NCBI GenBank assembly: GCA_030685065.1
Contig: JAUXQH010000072.1
Coordinates: forward strand, 1 to 64,000
DNA: 64,000 bases
DNA from: Pseudomonadota bacterium
Lineage (GTDB): Bacteria > Myxococcota_A > UBA796 > SXON01
Direction: 5' to 3'
The notes beneath the pieces were generated by a model. The model was not told where the DNA came from. It did not search any database and saw only the letters and a list, made by a program, of their open reading frames with translations. The position numbers were made by a program, and so were the translations under genes. Below, in pieces: positions 16,038-24,058 of the stretch (its first letter is position 1; the number at the start of each line of letters is the position of its first letter).

Positions 16038-16595
16038 GTGCCCGATCCCCGCCTCCACCCCGTGCCGACCGGCCTGATCCAGCGCCTCGCCGGCGCCGCG
16101 AGCGTGCACCTGTGGCGCAAGTACCTGCTCGAGGCGGGCCTGCCGGTCGCCCTGGAGGACGCCCCGGAGCTGGGCGAGTGGGCCCGCGGATGGGTCGAGC
16201 TCCTCGACGAGGTCGAGGCGTGGCGCCTCGTCGAGGCCGAGCGGGACGCCCTGAACGTGAGCAGCGCGCTCCTGGTGGGGACCGTTCCTCGAGCGGTGTG
16301 GGTCGGCATCGTGGGCGGGGTGGTGCTGTCGGTGAACTTCCTCGGCTTGTTGTGGGGCCTGGCCGGCGCAATCTACGCCTTCGCCGGGCTCTCGGTGCTC
16401 GGGCTCACCATCTATGCGTGGAACGAGCGTGTCCGGCGGCGTCGCCTCGCGGCCGCTCGCCGCGTCCATGCCGCCCACCGCCGCGAGGTGGGGAGCCGCG
16501 TCCGCGCGCTGTTGGCCGGGCCCCTGGACGTGACGGTGGGGGAGGTGCGCTATCGGGTGGGGACCTCGCGGAAGGAGGATGTCGATGTGGCTTGA
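16038..16595 (+). CDS. Two-span membrane protein of unknown function
   Basis: This 185-residue protein has a cytoplasmic-looking N-terminal helical domain (about 1-80), two hydrophobic segments (about 87-110 and 113-132) and an Arg-rich helical tail (WNERVRRRRLAAARRVHAAHRR). I do not recognise the family. I start at the GTG at 16038, which follows a possible -10 hexamer TACTCT by nine bases; the upstream open frame reads back into the rnc control region. It overlaps the next gene by 17 bases. Confidence 0.7.
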   Translation: MPDPRLHPVPTGLIQRLAGAASVHLWRKYLLEAGLPVALEDAPELGEWARGWVELLDEVEAWRLVEAERDALNVSSALLVGTVPRAVWVGIVGGVVLSVNFLGLLWGLAGAIYAFAGLSVLGLTIYAWNERVRRRRLAAARRVHAAHRREVGSRVRALLAGPLDVTVGEVRYRVGTSRKEDVDVA

Positions 16596-17556
16596 ATCCC
16601 TCCTGCTCACCGTCGCCTCCGCTCGCGCGCACGTCCCGTTCGAACGGGGCGCGTTCACCCTCACCGAGATCCACGCGGGCCCCGCCGCCGAGGGCGGGCA
16701 GTGGTTCGAGGTCCGGAACGACTCGGGGAGCGGTCAGAACCTGGTCGAGCAGGTCTTCACGGACGGGGACGGCAGCTCCCAGCAGCTCTCCCTGACGTTG
16801 ATCGTCCGCGCCGGCGAGTACGCGGTGCTCGCCCATCCCGACAGCACGGTGAGCGCGGACGCGCTGCTCGTCGCCGACTTCGACATCGAGGCCCTCGTCG
16901 ACACCCTCACCCACTCGGACCTCCTCGGGGTGGTCGATGCGGTCGCCTGGGATGCGACCTGGGGGATCGACGTCACGCGCGGACACGCGATGAACCCCTT
17001 CGCCGCTGGCAACGAGTGGGCGAACGACCTGTCGACCAACTGGTGCGCGGCCGAGCCGACCCCGGGGGCGGCGAACGCCTGGTGTCCCGGGAGCGACACC
17101 GACGACGATGGGGACGGATCCTCCGAGCAGGAGGGGGACTGTGACGACACGGATCGCGCCGTCGGGCCCGGCGCCGTGGATGACGCGGACGCGCTCGCGG
17201 ACGACGCCGACTGCAACGGCGTACGGAACGACGGTGTCCCGAACGTGGAGGTCGACGCCGACGGCGACGGCGCGAACAGCGTGGCGGACTGCGACGATGC
17301 CGATCCGGACCGGTTTCCCGGCGCGGCCGATCTGCCGTGCGACGGGATCGACCAGGACTGCGACGGGGCGGATCGTTGCGCGCCGGACACGGGCGCACCG
17401 GCCGACACCGACGAGCCCGGCGAGGACCCCTCGCACCCGGACACCCGCGCCGAGGAGGACCCGCGTTGCGGCTGCGCGGTGCCGCGCGCCGTCGATCCCG
17501 GGCTCGGCGTCGCGCTCCTCGTGGTCGTCGCGAGCCGCCGGCGCCGGTCGCGCTGA
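16579..17556 (+). CDS. Secreted MopE-repeat protein with MYXO-CTERM-like tail
   Basis: This 325-residue exported protein begins with a short signal peptide (ending about SARA). A lamin-tail-like domain follows (EIHAGPAAEGGQWFEVRNDSG to AWDATW). The second half has two MopE-type Asp-rich units (DCDDTDRAVGPGAVDD and DCDDADPDRFPGAADLP) that can bind calcium, then an acidic linker. The end is CGC, a hydrophobic stretch and RRRRSR, like MYXO-CTERM sorting tails, where the Cys is used for processing and anchoring. It is probably displayed on the cell surface. Confidence 0.85.
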   Translation: MSMWLESLLLTVASARAHVPFERGAFTLTEIHAGPAAEGGQWFEVRNDSGSGQNLVEQVFTDGDGSSQQLSLTLIVRAGEYAVLAHPDSTVSADALLVADFDIEALVDTLTHSDLLGVVDAVAWDATWGIDVTRGHAMNPFAAGNEWANDLSTNWCAAEPTPGAANAWCPGSDTDDDGDGSSEQEGDCDDTDRAVGPGAVDDADALADDADCNGVRNDGVPNVEVDADGDGANSVADCDDADPDRFPGAADLPCDGIDQDCDGADRCAPDTGAPADTDEPGEDPSHPDTRAEEDPRCGCAVPRAVDPGLGVALLVVVASRRRRSR

Positions 17557-18345
17557 CTACGCCGGCAGGACCTCTTCGGCCCAGCCGATCGCGGCGTCAC
17601 ACACCTCCTCCCAGCCGGGTTGACCACAGATCCAGTGGGTTCGACCTGGAAAGGTCCGGAGGTCCGTTCGAGCCGCGGACCTCTTCTGGATCCCGTGGGC
17701 CGCGCGCACCATCGACGCGGTGACCGTGCGGTCCTCCTCCCCCGCGATCAACAGGAGCGGAGCGGTGCGGTCCTTGGGGTGCGCGTCGAACAAGCCGGTG
17801 AACGGCGCCGCGAGCCCCTCGATGTACGGGCGCCCGGGAGTCGGCACGACGTATCGCTCGTAGACCCGGCGCTGCTCCTCCTCCGGCAGGGTGTGGACCC
17901 ACCCCCATCGGAAGTCCTCGAAGGACATGTGGAACACCTTCTTCGAGGCGCCCCAGGTCGACGCGACGAAAAACGCGGCGCGCACGGCGTTCGGCGCGGG
18001 AAACACCCCCTTGATCGGCGCCGGGTCGATGGCGACGCCGCACGCCCCGACCCCGCGGCCGAGGAGGAGCTGCGTGAAGAGCCCGCCGAACGAGTGGCCG
18101 ATGAGGATCGGCGGCCGCGGCAACGCGCGCAGGATCGCCTCGTAGTGGGCGACGATCTCTCCGACGCCCACGGCGGCGAGCTCGGGCGCGGGGGAAGCCC
18201 GCAATGCGGCCACCGGACGATCGTCGAACGGCCACGCGGGCGTGATGACGTCGTAGCCACGACGCCGGAGCCGGTCGGCCCACGGCTCCCAACTCTCGGG
18301 GTTCATCCAGGCACCGTGGACCAGGGCAATCGTACGAGCGCTCAA
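17557..18345 (-). CDS. Alpha/beta hydrolase
   Basis: This 262-residue alpha/beta-hydrolase fold protein has the oxyanion segment LVHGAWMNPESW, nucleophile elbow GHSFGG, a likely acid in GEEDRTV, and catalytic His in GRTHW. No signal peptide is seen, so it should be cytoplasmic. Substrate cannot be told. I use the TTG at 18343-18345 because the family begins a few residues before HGAW; an in-frame ATG at 18396 would add 17 Arg-rich residues. Confidence 0.85.
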   Translation of the reverse strand: MSARTIALVHGAWMNPESWEPWADRLRRRGYDVITPAWPFDDRPVAALRASPAPELAAVGVGEIVAHYEAILRALPRPPILIGHSFGGLFTQLLLGRGVGACGVAIDPAPIKGVFPAPNAVRAAFFVASTWGASKKVFHMSFEDFRWGWVHTLPEEEQRRVYERYVVPTPGRPYIEGLAAPFTGLFDAHPKDRTAPLLLIAGEEDRTVTASMVRAAHGIQKRSAARTDLRTFPGRTHWICGQPGWEEVCDAAIGWAEEVLPA

Positions 18346-18417
18346 GACGCGGCTCCGGGGGTCTCGGAGCCTATCTGAGTACCGACGAAGCGCCACCCGG
18401 AGCCCACCGGAGGCGGA

Positions 18418-18906
18418 TCAGCCCGGCGTGACGACGCGACCCGGAGCGCCGCTGGCTCCCTCGGCCGTGTGGCAGCTCGCGCAGTCTCCGGTGGTCGGGG
18501 CCGTCGACATGGCCGTCACCCCGGCGTCGGACTCCACCTCGGCCGTGTAAGGCATGGCGATGTCGTCGCTGAAGAAGAAGTTCCCCGCTCCGTTCGAGGT
18601 CGCTTCGTGCACGTTGCCGTCCGCGTCGGTGATGCGCACCGTGACGCCCTCGACGCCGTTGCAGTCGTCGACATCGCCGAAGTCGCCCATGACGGTGCCG
18701 GCCGCGCTGTAGGTCGGGCCTTCCCCCTCCTGCGCGTGGCACGCGATGCAGCTCTCCCCGGGGTTCATCTCGGGCGACTCCTCGTTGCCGCCGGTCCAGT
18801 ACGTTCCCGAGCTGCACGCGCCGGTGTCCGTGGAGGAGGGGCCGGCGCAGCCGGCGGCGCCGAGGAGGAGAAGGGTGAGCAGGAGAGGGGTCTTCGAGAC
18901 GAGCAT
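18418..18906 (-). CDS. Lipoprotein with two CXXCH motifs and a carboxypeptidase-regulatory-like domain
   Basis: This 162-residue lipoprotein has a signal peptide with lipobox GAAGC (Cys about 20). It contains CIACH in the context MNPGESCIACHAQEGEGP and CASCH near the C-terminus, so it may bind two c-type hemes. Between them is a beta-rich segment (GVTVRITDADGNVHEATSNGAGNFFF) like carboxypeptidase regulatory/CarboxypepD-type domains. A role in extracytoplasmic electron transfer is possible; metal binding by the same cysteines is an alternative. Confidence 0.8.
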   Translation of the reverse strand: MLVSKTPLLLTLLLLGAAGCAGPSSTDTGACSSGTYWTGGNEESPEMNPGESCIACHAQEGEGPTYSAAGTVMGDFGDVDDCNGVEGVTVRITDADGNVHEATSNGAGNFFFSDDIAMPYTAEVESDAGVTAMSTAPTTGDCASCHTAEGASGAPGRVVTPG

Positions 18907-19064
18907 GGGTGCGTACTCCGCGCTCCAGGTAGCTCTCCCCCAGCGCCGCCCGCCACCCGGCGTGTGTGCCAAGCACCCCATGAGAGCCTCCATCCGGCGC
19001 GTGTCGGATGGGCGCTCGCCCGCGCGGTGACGAGAATGAACGCCTGAAGCTGAAGGGGGGGTCG

Positions 19065-19577
19065 ATGAACGGAGCCCATTTCCACCTGCTCGTGAACCAC
19101 GCGCCGCTGTTCGCGCTGGTGTTCGCGCTGCCCCTGTTGGGGTACGTCGCGCTCCGGCAGGACCTCGGCGCCTGGCGTGCCGCGGTCTTCCTGATGGTCG
19201 TCGGCGGGGTGAGCGCGGTCGCCGCGTTGAGGAGCGGAGAGCCGGCCGAGGAGTTCCTGGAGGCGCGGATGGAGGTCTCGGAGGACCTGGTTCACGAGCA
19301 CGAGGAGCGCGCCGAGGTGGCGACCGTGCTCGCGGTGCTGGGCGGGGTCCTCGCGCCGCTGGCGTATTGGCGTCGCCATCGGCGCGAGCGGCTCGCCGCG
19401 GCAGCCACGCTCGTGGCGGCGCTGGCGGGGGCGGGCGCGATGGCATGGACCGCGAACGCCGGAGGCGCGATCCGTCACCCGGAGGAGCTCGGGCTCCGGC
19501 CCGCGGCGGCCTCGGACGGCGCGCTCGCGCCGGCGGGGACCAACGGGGGCGGAAGCGACAACGCGTCGAGGAAGTAG
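19065..19577 (+). CDS. Predicted DUF2231-like membrane protein
   Basis: This 170-residue protein has four hydrophobic segments. Its N-terminal pattern MNGAHFHLLVNHAPLFALVF is typical of a small group of predicted membrane proteins (DUF2231-like) that often sit near cytochromes. An acidic loop (EEFLEARMEVSEDLVHEHEERAE) follows the second helix. The ATG at 19065 has AAGGGGGG upstream. The last 103 bases overlap, in the opposite direction, the end of the LuxR-type regulator gene. Confidence 0.75.
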   Translation: MNGAHFHLLVNHAPLFALVFALPLLGYVALRQDLGAWRAAVFLMVVGGVSAVAALRSGEPAEEFLEARMEVSEDLVHEHEERAEVATVLAVLGGVLAPLAYWRRHRRERLAAAATLVAALAGAGAMAWTANAGGAIRHPEELGLRPAAASDGALAPAGTNGGGSDNASRK

Positions 19578-20134
19578 GAGGCGAGCTCGGCGCGCCCGTC
19601 GAGGCCCGCCTTCGTGTACACGGTCGTCGCCTGCTGGCGCACGGTGCGCTCGCTCGTCCCCCGTCCCGTCGCGATGTCCTTCATGCTCATGCCCTTCAGG
19701 ATGAGCAGCGCCACCTCGCGCTCCGAAGGCGTGAGGTTCCACCTTTCGAACTCGCTGTCCACCGCATCTCCGAACGCGCGGACGGCCGCCGTCGCCTGTG
19801 CCTCCCACCGATTGGAGTTCGTACGCCACGTCTCCTCGCTCCCGCGCAGGCGGACAACCTCGGTTTGGAGGCGGAGCCGATCCGCCCGGATGCGCTGCAC
19901 CAGCGCGCCGAGCCCGACCAGCGCCAGGGCGATCACCAGCGCCTCGCCGGAGACGTGCCAGAGGCTCGCCCCCTCCCGCAGGTCGAGCGCGGCGTCCCCC
20001 GTGACGAGCAGGGCCACCAGCGCGAACATGCCTGCCACCAGCCGCAGGGAGGGAGTGGGGGGACGGGATTCGGGCACGCGTGCTCCAGTCCGAACCTCTA
20101 CCACGCGGACATCGACCCCCTCCTCGCGCCACAT
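19475..20134 (-). CDS. Membrane-bound LuxR-type transcription regulator
   Basis: This 219-residue regulator has two N-terminal hydrophobic segments (about residues 23-43 and 55-76), a coiled linker (RIRADRLRLQTEVVRLRGSEE) and a C-terminal LuxR-type helix-turn-helix (LTPSEREVALLILKGMSMKDIA to RTVRQQATTVYTKAGL). It therefore appears to be a membrane-anchored DNA-binding protein. No receiver domain is present. It starts divergently from the 20183 gene 48 bases away, which may be a target. The C-terminal tail is low-complexity and overlaps the neighbouring gene. Confidence 0.82.
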   Translation of the reverse strand: MWREEGVDVRVVEVRTGARVPESRPPTPSLRLVAGMFALVALLVTGDAALDLREGASLWHVSGEALVIALALVGLGALVQRIRADRLRLQTEVVRLRGSEETWRTNSNRWEAQATAAVRAFGDAVDSEFERWNLTPSEREVALLILKGMSMKDIATGRGTSERTVRQQATTVYTKAGLDGRAELASYFLDALSLPPPLVPAGASAPSEAAAGRSPSSSG

Positions 20135-20182
20135 GGCGTTGCTCGCTTGTGCCGACGGGGCCGCCGGTGCACATTGGTGCCG

Positions 20183-20575
20183 ATGGCTTTTCGTCGCAGC
20201 CCGTTCCAGAGAGCCTGGCCGCTGGTCATGGTCCTCGCGGTGTTCCTGCTGGGGCTGTTTCGAGACGTCGCGGTGGACGTGGATGAGCTGCGACTCCACG
20301 TGGTCTGCCCCGAGCACGGAGAGGTGCTGCACGCCGCAGCGACCGGCGAGCAGGGGCAGGGCCCGGAGTGGCGCGCGCTCACCCCCGAGGAGCACGGCGG
20401 GGGCTGCGCGCTCGCCGACCTCGCCCCGGCGCCCGGCGGCCTCCCGGCCTTGTTCCCGGAGCTCGTCGGTCCGGAAGCTCCCCCCATCATCGCGACCGGT
20501 TCGGCGCCGCGCGCCCCTCCGACCGCCGCTCCCCTTCGGTTCGCTCCCAAGACGTCGCCGCCGCGGCTGAGCTGA
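20183..20575 (+). CDS. Small membrane-anchored protein ahead of the metal-uptake operon
   Basis: This 130-residue protein has an N-terminal hydrophobic segment (about residues 10-25) and an extracytoplasmic part with Cys and His residues (HVVCPEHGEVLH, then EEHGGGCAL), followed by a Pro/Ala-rich tail. I recognise no family. Position 40 bases before the porin-znuA-znuB genes suggests a possible metal-handling role. That is inference only. Confidence 0.6.
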   Translation: MAFRRSPFQRAWPLVMVLAVFLLGLFRDVAVDVDELRLHVVCPEHGEVLHAAATGEQGQGPEWRALTPEEHGGGCALADLAPAPGGLPALFPELVGPEAPPIIATGSAPRAPPTAAPLRFAPKTSPPRLS

Positions 20576-20615
20576 TCTCAGTCTCCGCTCGATAGGCCCG
20601 TTTTCGGAGTTCTAC

Positions 20616-21785
20616 ATGTATCTACCTGCCTTGTTGGCGGGGGGATTGGCGTACGCCGCCGATCTCCCTCCGCCGACCCCTGTCACGTCCGAGGTCCCAA
20701 CCGAATCCCACGACGAGCTCGCGGAGCTCAAGGCGCGCATCGCCGCGTTGGAGGCCGCCCAAGCAAAAGCCGAGCAGGACGCCTTCCTGCGGGACGCCGA
20801 GTCGCTCGCCGGGGAGGCACCTCTCCCGTCCGAGTCCGGCGCACCGTCCCTGTTCCCGATGAACCCGGGGATCACCGCGTTCGCGGACATCGTGGGCCAG
20901 GTCGGCGTCCACGACGGGGCAATCACGCCCGGCTCGACGATGTACGTCCGCTCGCTCGAGCTCGACATCCGCGCCGCCGTCGATCCGTTCGCCAAGGCCG
21001 CGGTGGTCCTCGCGTTCGAGCAGGAGGCCCCGCCGCTCGACGGGTCCGCGCCGAGCGAGGGCTTCGGCGCCGAGCCCGAAGAGGCGTACATCGATCTGGT
21101 CGCGCTGCCCTGGCACCTCTCGGGCCGCGTGGGGAAATTCAAGCAGCCCTTCGGGCTCATGAACCGCACCCACCCGCACGATCTGCCCTGGACCGACGCG
21201 CCGGCGGCGCTCGATCTGCTCGCGGAGGAGGGCTACAACGACACGGGCGGCACCCTCTCCTGGGTGGTGCCCGTGGGGCCGGTCGGGATCACGGTCACCG
21301 GCGGCGCGCTCTCCGGAGAGCCGTTCGAGGAGGCGGGGCCGAACGCGGGCCTCGCGGGGCTCGGGCGGGTCGAGGTGTTCGGCGGCTTCGGCTCGGTCGA
21401 CGTGGGGGTGGGCGCCAGCGCGGTCCACCATTTCGGTCTGGGCGCGCAGGCGCTCGGGGGCGACTTCAGCTTCCGGTACAGGCCGTCCACCCGCCGGAGC
21501 GTCGTGGTGCTCGCCGAGCTGCTCCGCTCGATGGAGGGCGAGCTGGGTGGCTACGCCGCCCTCCAGGTGCAGCCCGGGCGCTCGGTCTACCTCGGGTTCC
21601 GCGAGGACTTCGACGCGGCCGGGCCGGTCAAGCACAACCTCTTCCTCTCGTACTACACGAGCGAGTTCCTCCGCTTGCGCATCGGCGGGGGCTACGACCC
21701 CGCCGCGCAGGCGGTGGACGCGCTCGCCCAATTGACCTTCGTCTGGGGCTCGCATCCGAGCGAGCCTTGGTGGGTGAACAAATGA
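20616..21785 (+). CDS. Outer-membrane porin-like protein of the metal-uptake operon
   Basis: This 389-residue protein has a signal peptide (ending about AYAAD), a short coiled coil (HDELAELKARIAALEAAQAKAEQDA) and a beta-barrel region with alternating hydrophobic strands. Segments such as SGRVGKFKQPFGLMNRTHPHDLPW resemble phosphate-selective/OprO-type porins. The stop overlaps the znuA-like start (ATGA at 21782-21785), so it probably admits the metal (or its complex) to the periplasm for the same system. The coiled coil may form a trimer or contact peptidoglycan. Confidence 0.82.
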   Translation: MYLPALLAGGLAYAADLPPPTPVTSEVPTESHDELAELKARIAALEAAQAKAEQDAFLRDAESLAGEAPLPSESGAPSLFPMNPGITAFADIVGQVGVHDGAITPGSTMYVRSLELDIRAAVDPFAKAAVVLAFEQEAPPLDGSAPSEGFGAEPEEAYIDLVALPWHLSGRVGKFKQPFGLMNRTHPHDLPWTDAPAALDLLAEEGYNDTGGTLSWVVPVGPVGITVTGGALSGEPFEEAGPNAGLAGLGRVEVFGGFGSVDVGVGASAVHHFGLGAQALGGDFSFRYRPSTRRSVVVLAELLRSMEGELGGYAALQVQPGRSVYLGFREDFDAAGPVKHNLFLSYYTSEFLRLRIGGGYDPAAQAVDALAQLTFVWGSHPSEPWWVNK

Positions 21786-22756
21786 TCTCCTTCTTCCTCC
21801 TTCTCCTCTCCTCGAACGCCTTCGCTCTCGAGGTCGTCTGCACGTTGCCGTGGATCGGCGACATCGCGCACCGCGTCGCGCCCGAGGCGCACGTCACCAC
21901 GCTCGCGCGCGGCTCGGACGACCCGCACTTCCTCTCGCCCACGCCCGCGCTGATGGCCCGCGTCGCGAACGCGGACGTGTACGCCGAGAACGGCCTCGGG
22001 CTCGAGCTCTGGTCCGAGAAGCTCCTCGACAGCGCCGGCAATCCCAAGATCCGTCCGGGGCAGCCCGGGTTCGTCCGCGTGACGACGGGGATGAACCGGC
22101 TGGAGGTGCCCACCGATCTGTCCCGGGCGAAGGGCGACCTGCACCCGGAGGGAAACCCGCACGTCTGGCTCGACCCGCTCAACGCGCCGGTGGCGGCGGA
22201 CAACCTCGCGGCCACGCTCGGCCGCGTGGACCCCGCGAACGCCAGCACCTACCTGGCGAACGCCAAGGCCTTCCGCGCGAAGATCCAGGAGGCGACGTTC
22301 GGCGCGGATCTCGTCGCCTTCATGGGCGGCGATCTGCTCACCCGGCTCGCGCAGTCCAACAAGCTGGACGAGTTCCTGGCCCAGAAGGGGCTCACCGGCC
22401 GGCTCGGCGGTTGGCTGAAGCAGGGCGCGTCGCTCAAGGGCAAGCCGATGGTCTTCTACCACCAGAGCTGGCCGTACTTCGTGAACCGGTTCGGCATCAA
22501 GGTCGTGGGCTACGTCGAGGACCGCCCGGGCATCCCGCCGACGGCGGCGCACCGCGATGAGCTCGTCGCGCTGATCAAGGCGAACAACGTAAAGGTCATC
22601 GAGGTGACCACCTACTACGACAGCAAGATCCCTACCTTGCTGGCCCAGCAGACCGGCGCGCGCGTGGCGACGGTCGCGGGCGACGTAGGCGGCCTTCCGG
22701 AGGCCAGCGACTACTTCGCGCTCATCACCTCCCTCGTCACGAAGTTCAGCCAATGA
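21782..22756 (+). CDS. znuA: ZnuA-like zinc/manganese-binding protein
   Basis: This 324-residue periplasmic solute-binding protein belongs to the TroA/ZnuA family and has a signal peptide (MISFFLLLLSSNAFA). The likely metal ligands are His in SDDPHFLSPTP, His in NPHVWLDP, His in FYHQSWPYF and Asp in TTYYDSK. The usual His-rich loop of ZnuA is missing. It is coupled by four-base overlaps to the porin before it and the permease after it. Specificity (zinc or manganese) cannot be decided from sequence. Confidence 0.9.
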   Translation: MISFFLLLLSSNAFALEVVCTLPWIGDIAHRVAPEAHVTTLARGSDDPHFLSPTPALMARVANADVYAENGLGLELWSEKLLDSAGNPKIRPGQPGFVRVTTGMNRLEVPTDLSRAKGDLHPEGNPHVWLDPLNAPVAADNLAATLGRVDPANASTYLANAKAFRAKIQEATFGADLVAFMGGDLLTRLAQSNKLDEFLAQKGLTGRLGGWLKQGASLKGKPMVFYHQSWPYFVNRFGIKVVGYVEDRPGIPPTAAHRDELVALIKANNVKVIEVTTYYDSKIPTLLAQQTGARVATVAGDVGGLPEASDYFALITSLVTKFSQ

Positions 22757-24033
22757 GCTGGATGATCCTGCCCATCGCCGCCTGCATCGTCATCGTCCTG
22801 ACGCTCGGCTGGTTCGGCCTGCACGTGCTGGAGCGCGGCGTGATCTTCGTGGATCTCGCGCTCGCGCAGGTGGCCGCGCTCGGCACCACCTACGCGGTGT
22901 TCCTCGGGCACGAGCCGGACAGCTCGACCGCCTTCGCGCTGGCCCTCACCTTCACCTTCATCGGCGCCGCCGCCTTCTCCGCGGCCCGCATCTACGAGGA
23001 ACAGGTCCCCCAGGAGGCGATCATCGGCATCGCCTACGCGGTCAGCGCGGCGGCCGGCATGCTGATGATCCACTTCGCGGACGATGCCCACGGCGGCGAG
23101 AAGCTCGAGCACCTGCTCGTGGGGAACCTCGTGTGGGTGCAGCCGGCCGAGCTCGCCGTGCTGGCCGGCGCCTGCGCGGCGGTGGGGCTGCTCCACCTCG
23201 TGGTGCGAAAGAAGTTCCTGGCGATCAGCTATCGGACCGAGGGGGTCCCCAACGTGGCCCTGTGGGATCTCCTCTTCTACGGCAGCTTCGGCGTGGCGTT
23301 GACCGCGATCGTGTCGGTGTCGGGCGTCCTCCTGGTCTTCAGCTACCTGGTCATCCCGGCGGTCATCGCCCGGCTGCTCGTTCGGGGCGTGCTTCCACGG
23401 CTTCTCGTCGCGTGGGCCACGGGGCTCGTCGTGAGCGTAGCGGGGGTGGCCGTCAGCTACACCCATCCCACGGGCCCCGTGATCGTCGCCTTCTTCGGCA
23501 TCGTCCTGCTCGTCGTGCTCGTGTACTGGGCGGTTCGCCACGCGCAGGCGCCCCACAAGGCCCTCCTGCAGGCGGCCGGGGCGGTGGCGCTCGTCGCCGG
23601 AACCCTCGGGGCGTTCGGCGCGCTCCCCGTCGCGGCGCACGCGCACCACGATCATGACGAGGAGCCCGCCGTCGTGACCGGATCGGGCCTCGGGTCCCCG
23701 GACTCCGGGGCACGGGACGCCGCCGCGCGGGTGACCACGGATGCCGAAGCGCTCGCCGGTGCCCTCGCGAAGGAGTCGGACGAGTCCGTCCGCTTGACCC
23801 TCGCCGTGGCCCTCGTCCGGCGGGGGGACCGTCGCGGTCTCGACGGCCTGGCGGATCTCACGACGTCCGAGACGCCGTTCCTGCGGATGGAGGCGGATTC
23901 CCGTCTCCGCACGCTCGCCGGCGGCGACGCGCCTCCGTACGACCCGCTCTCGGGGCCGGACGTCCGGGGCGCGTGGAAGGCGTGGGCCGGCCAGCAGCGG
24001 GGCGTCCCGCCGGGGTTGGTCGAGCTGCCGTAG
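22753..24033 (+). CDS. znuB: ZnuB-like metal ABC permease with extra C-terminal domain
   Basis: This 426-residue protein has about eight hydrophobic segments with ZnuB/TroC family features (ERGVIFVDLALAQVAALG; GEKLEHLLVGNLVWV; GVLLVFSYLVIPAVIARLL). After the membrane part comes a His-rich stretch HAHHDHDEE (about residue 298) and then a soluble, Ala/Leu-rich segment of about 110 residues resembling HEAT-type repeats (DESVRLTLAVALVRRGD). Normal ZnuB ends before this point. No ABC ATPase gene is present in the operon or window, so the ATPase must come from elsewhere. Confidence 0.88.
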   Translation: MSWMILPIAACIVIVLTLGWFGLHVLERGVIFVDLALAQVAALGTTYAVFLGHEPDSSTAFALALTFTFIGAAAFSAARIYEEQVPQEAIIGIAYAVSAAAGMLMIHFADDAHGGEKLEHLLVGNLVWVQPAELAVLAGACAAVGLLHLVVRKKFLAISYRTEGVPNVALWDLLFYGSFGVALTAIVSVSGVLLVFSYLVIPAVIARLLVRGVLPRLLVAWATGLVVSVAGVAVSYTHPTGPVIVAFFGIVLLVVLVYWAVRHAQAPHKALLQAAGAVALVAGTLGAFGALPVAAHAHHDHDEEPAVVTGSGLGSPDSGARDAAARVTTDAEALAGALAKESDESVRLTLAVALVRRGDRRGLDGLADLTTSETPFLRMEADSRLRTLAGGDAPPYDPLSGPDVRGAWKAWAGQQRGVPPGLVELP

Positions 24034-24058
24034 CGACCGGGGGATGCGGGGCGGTGGC

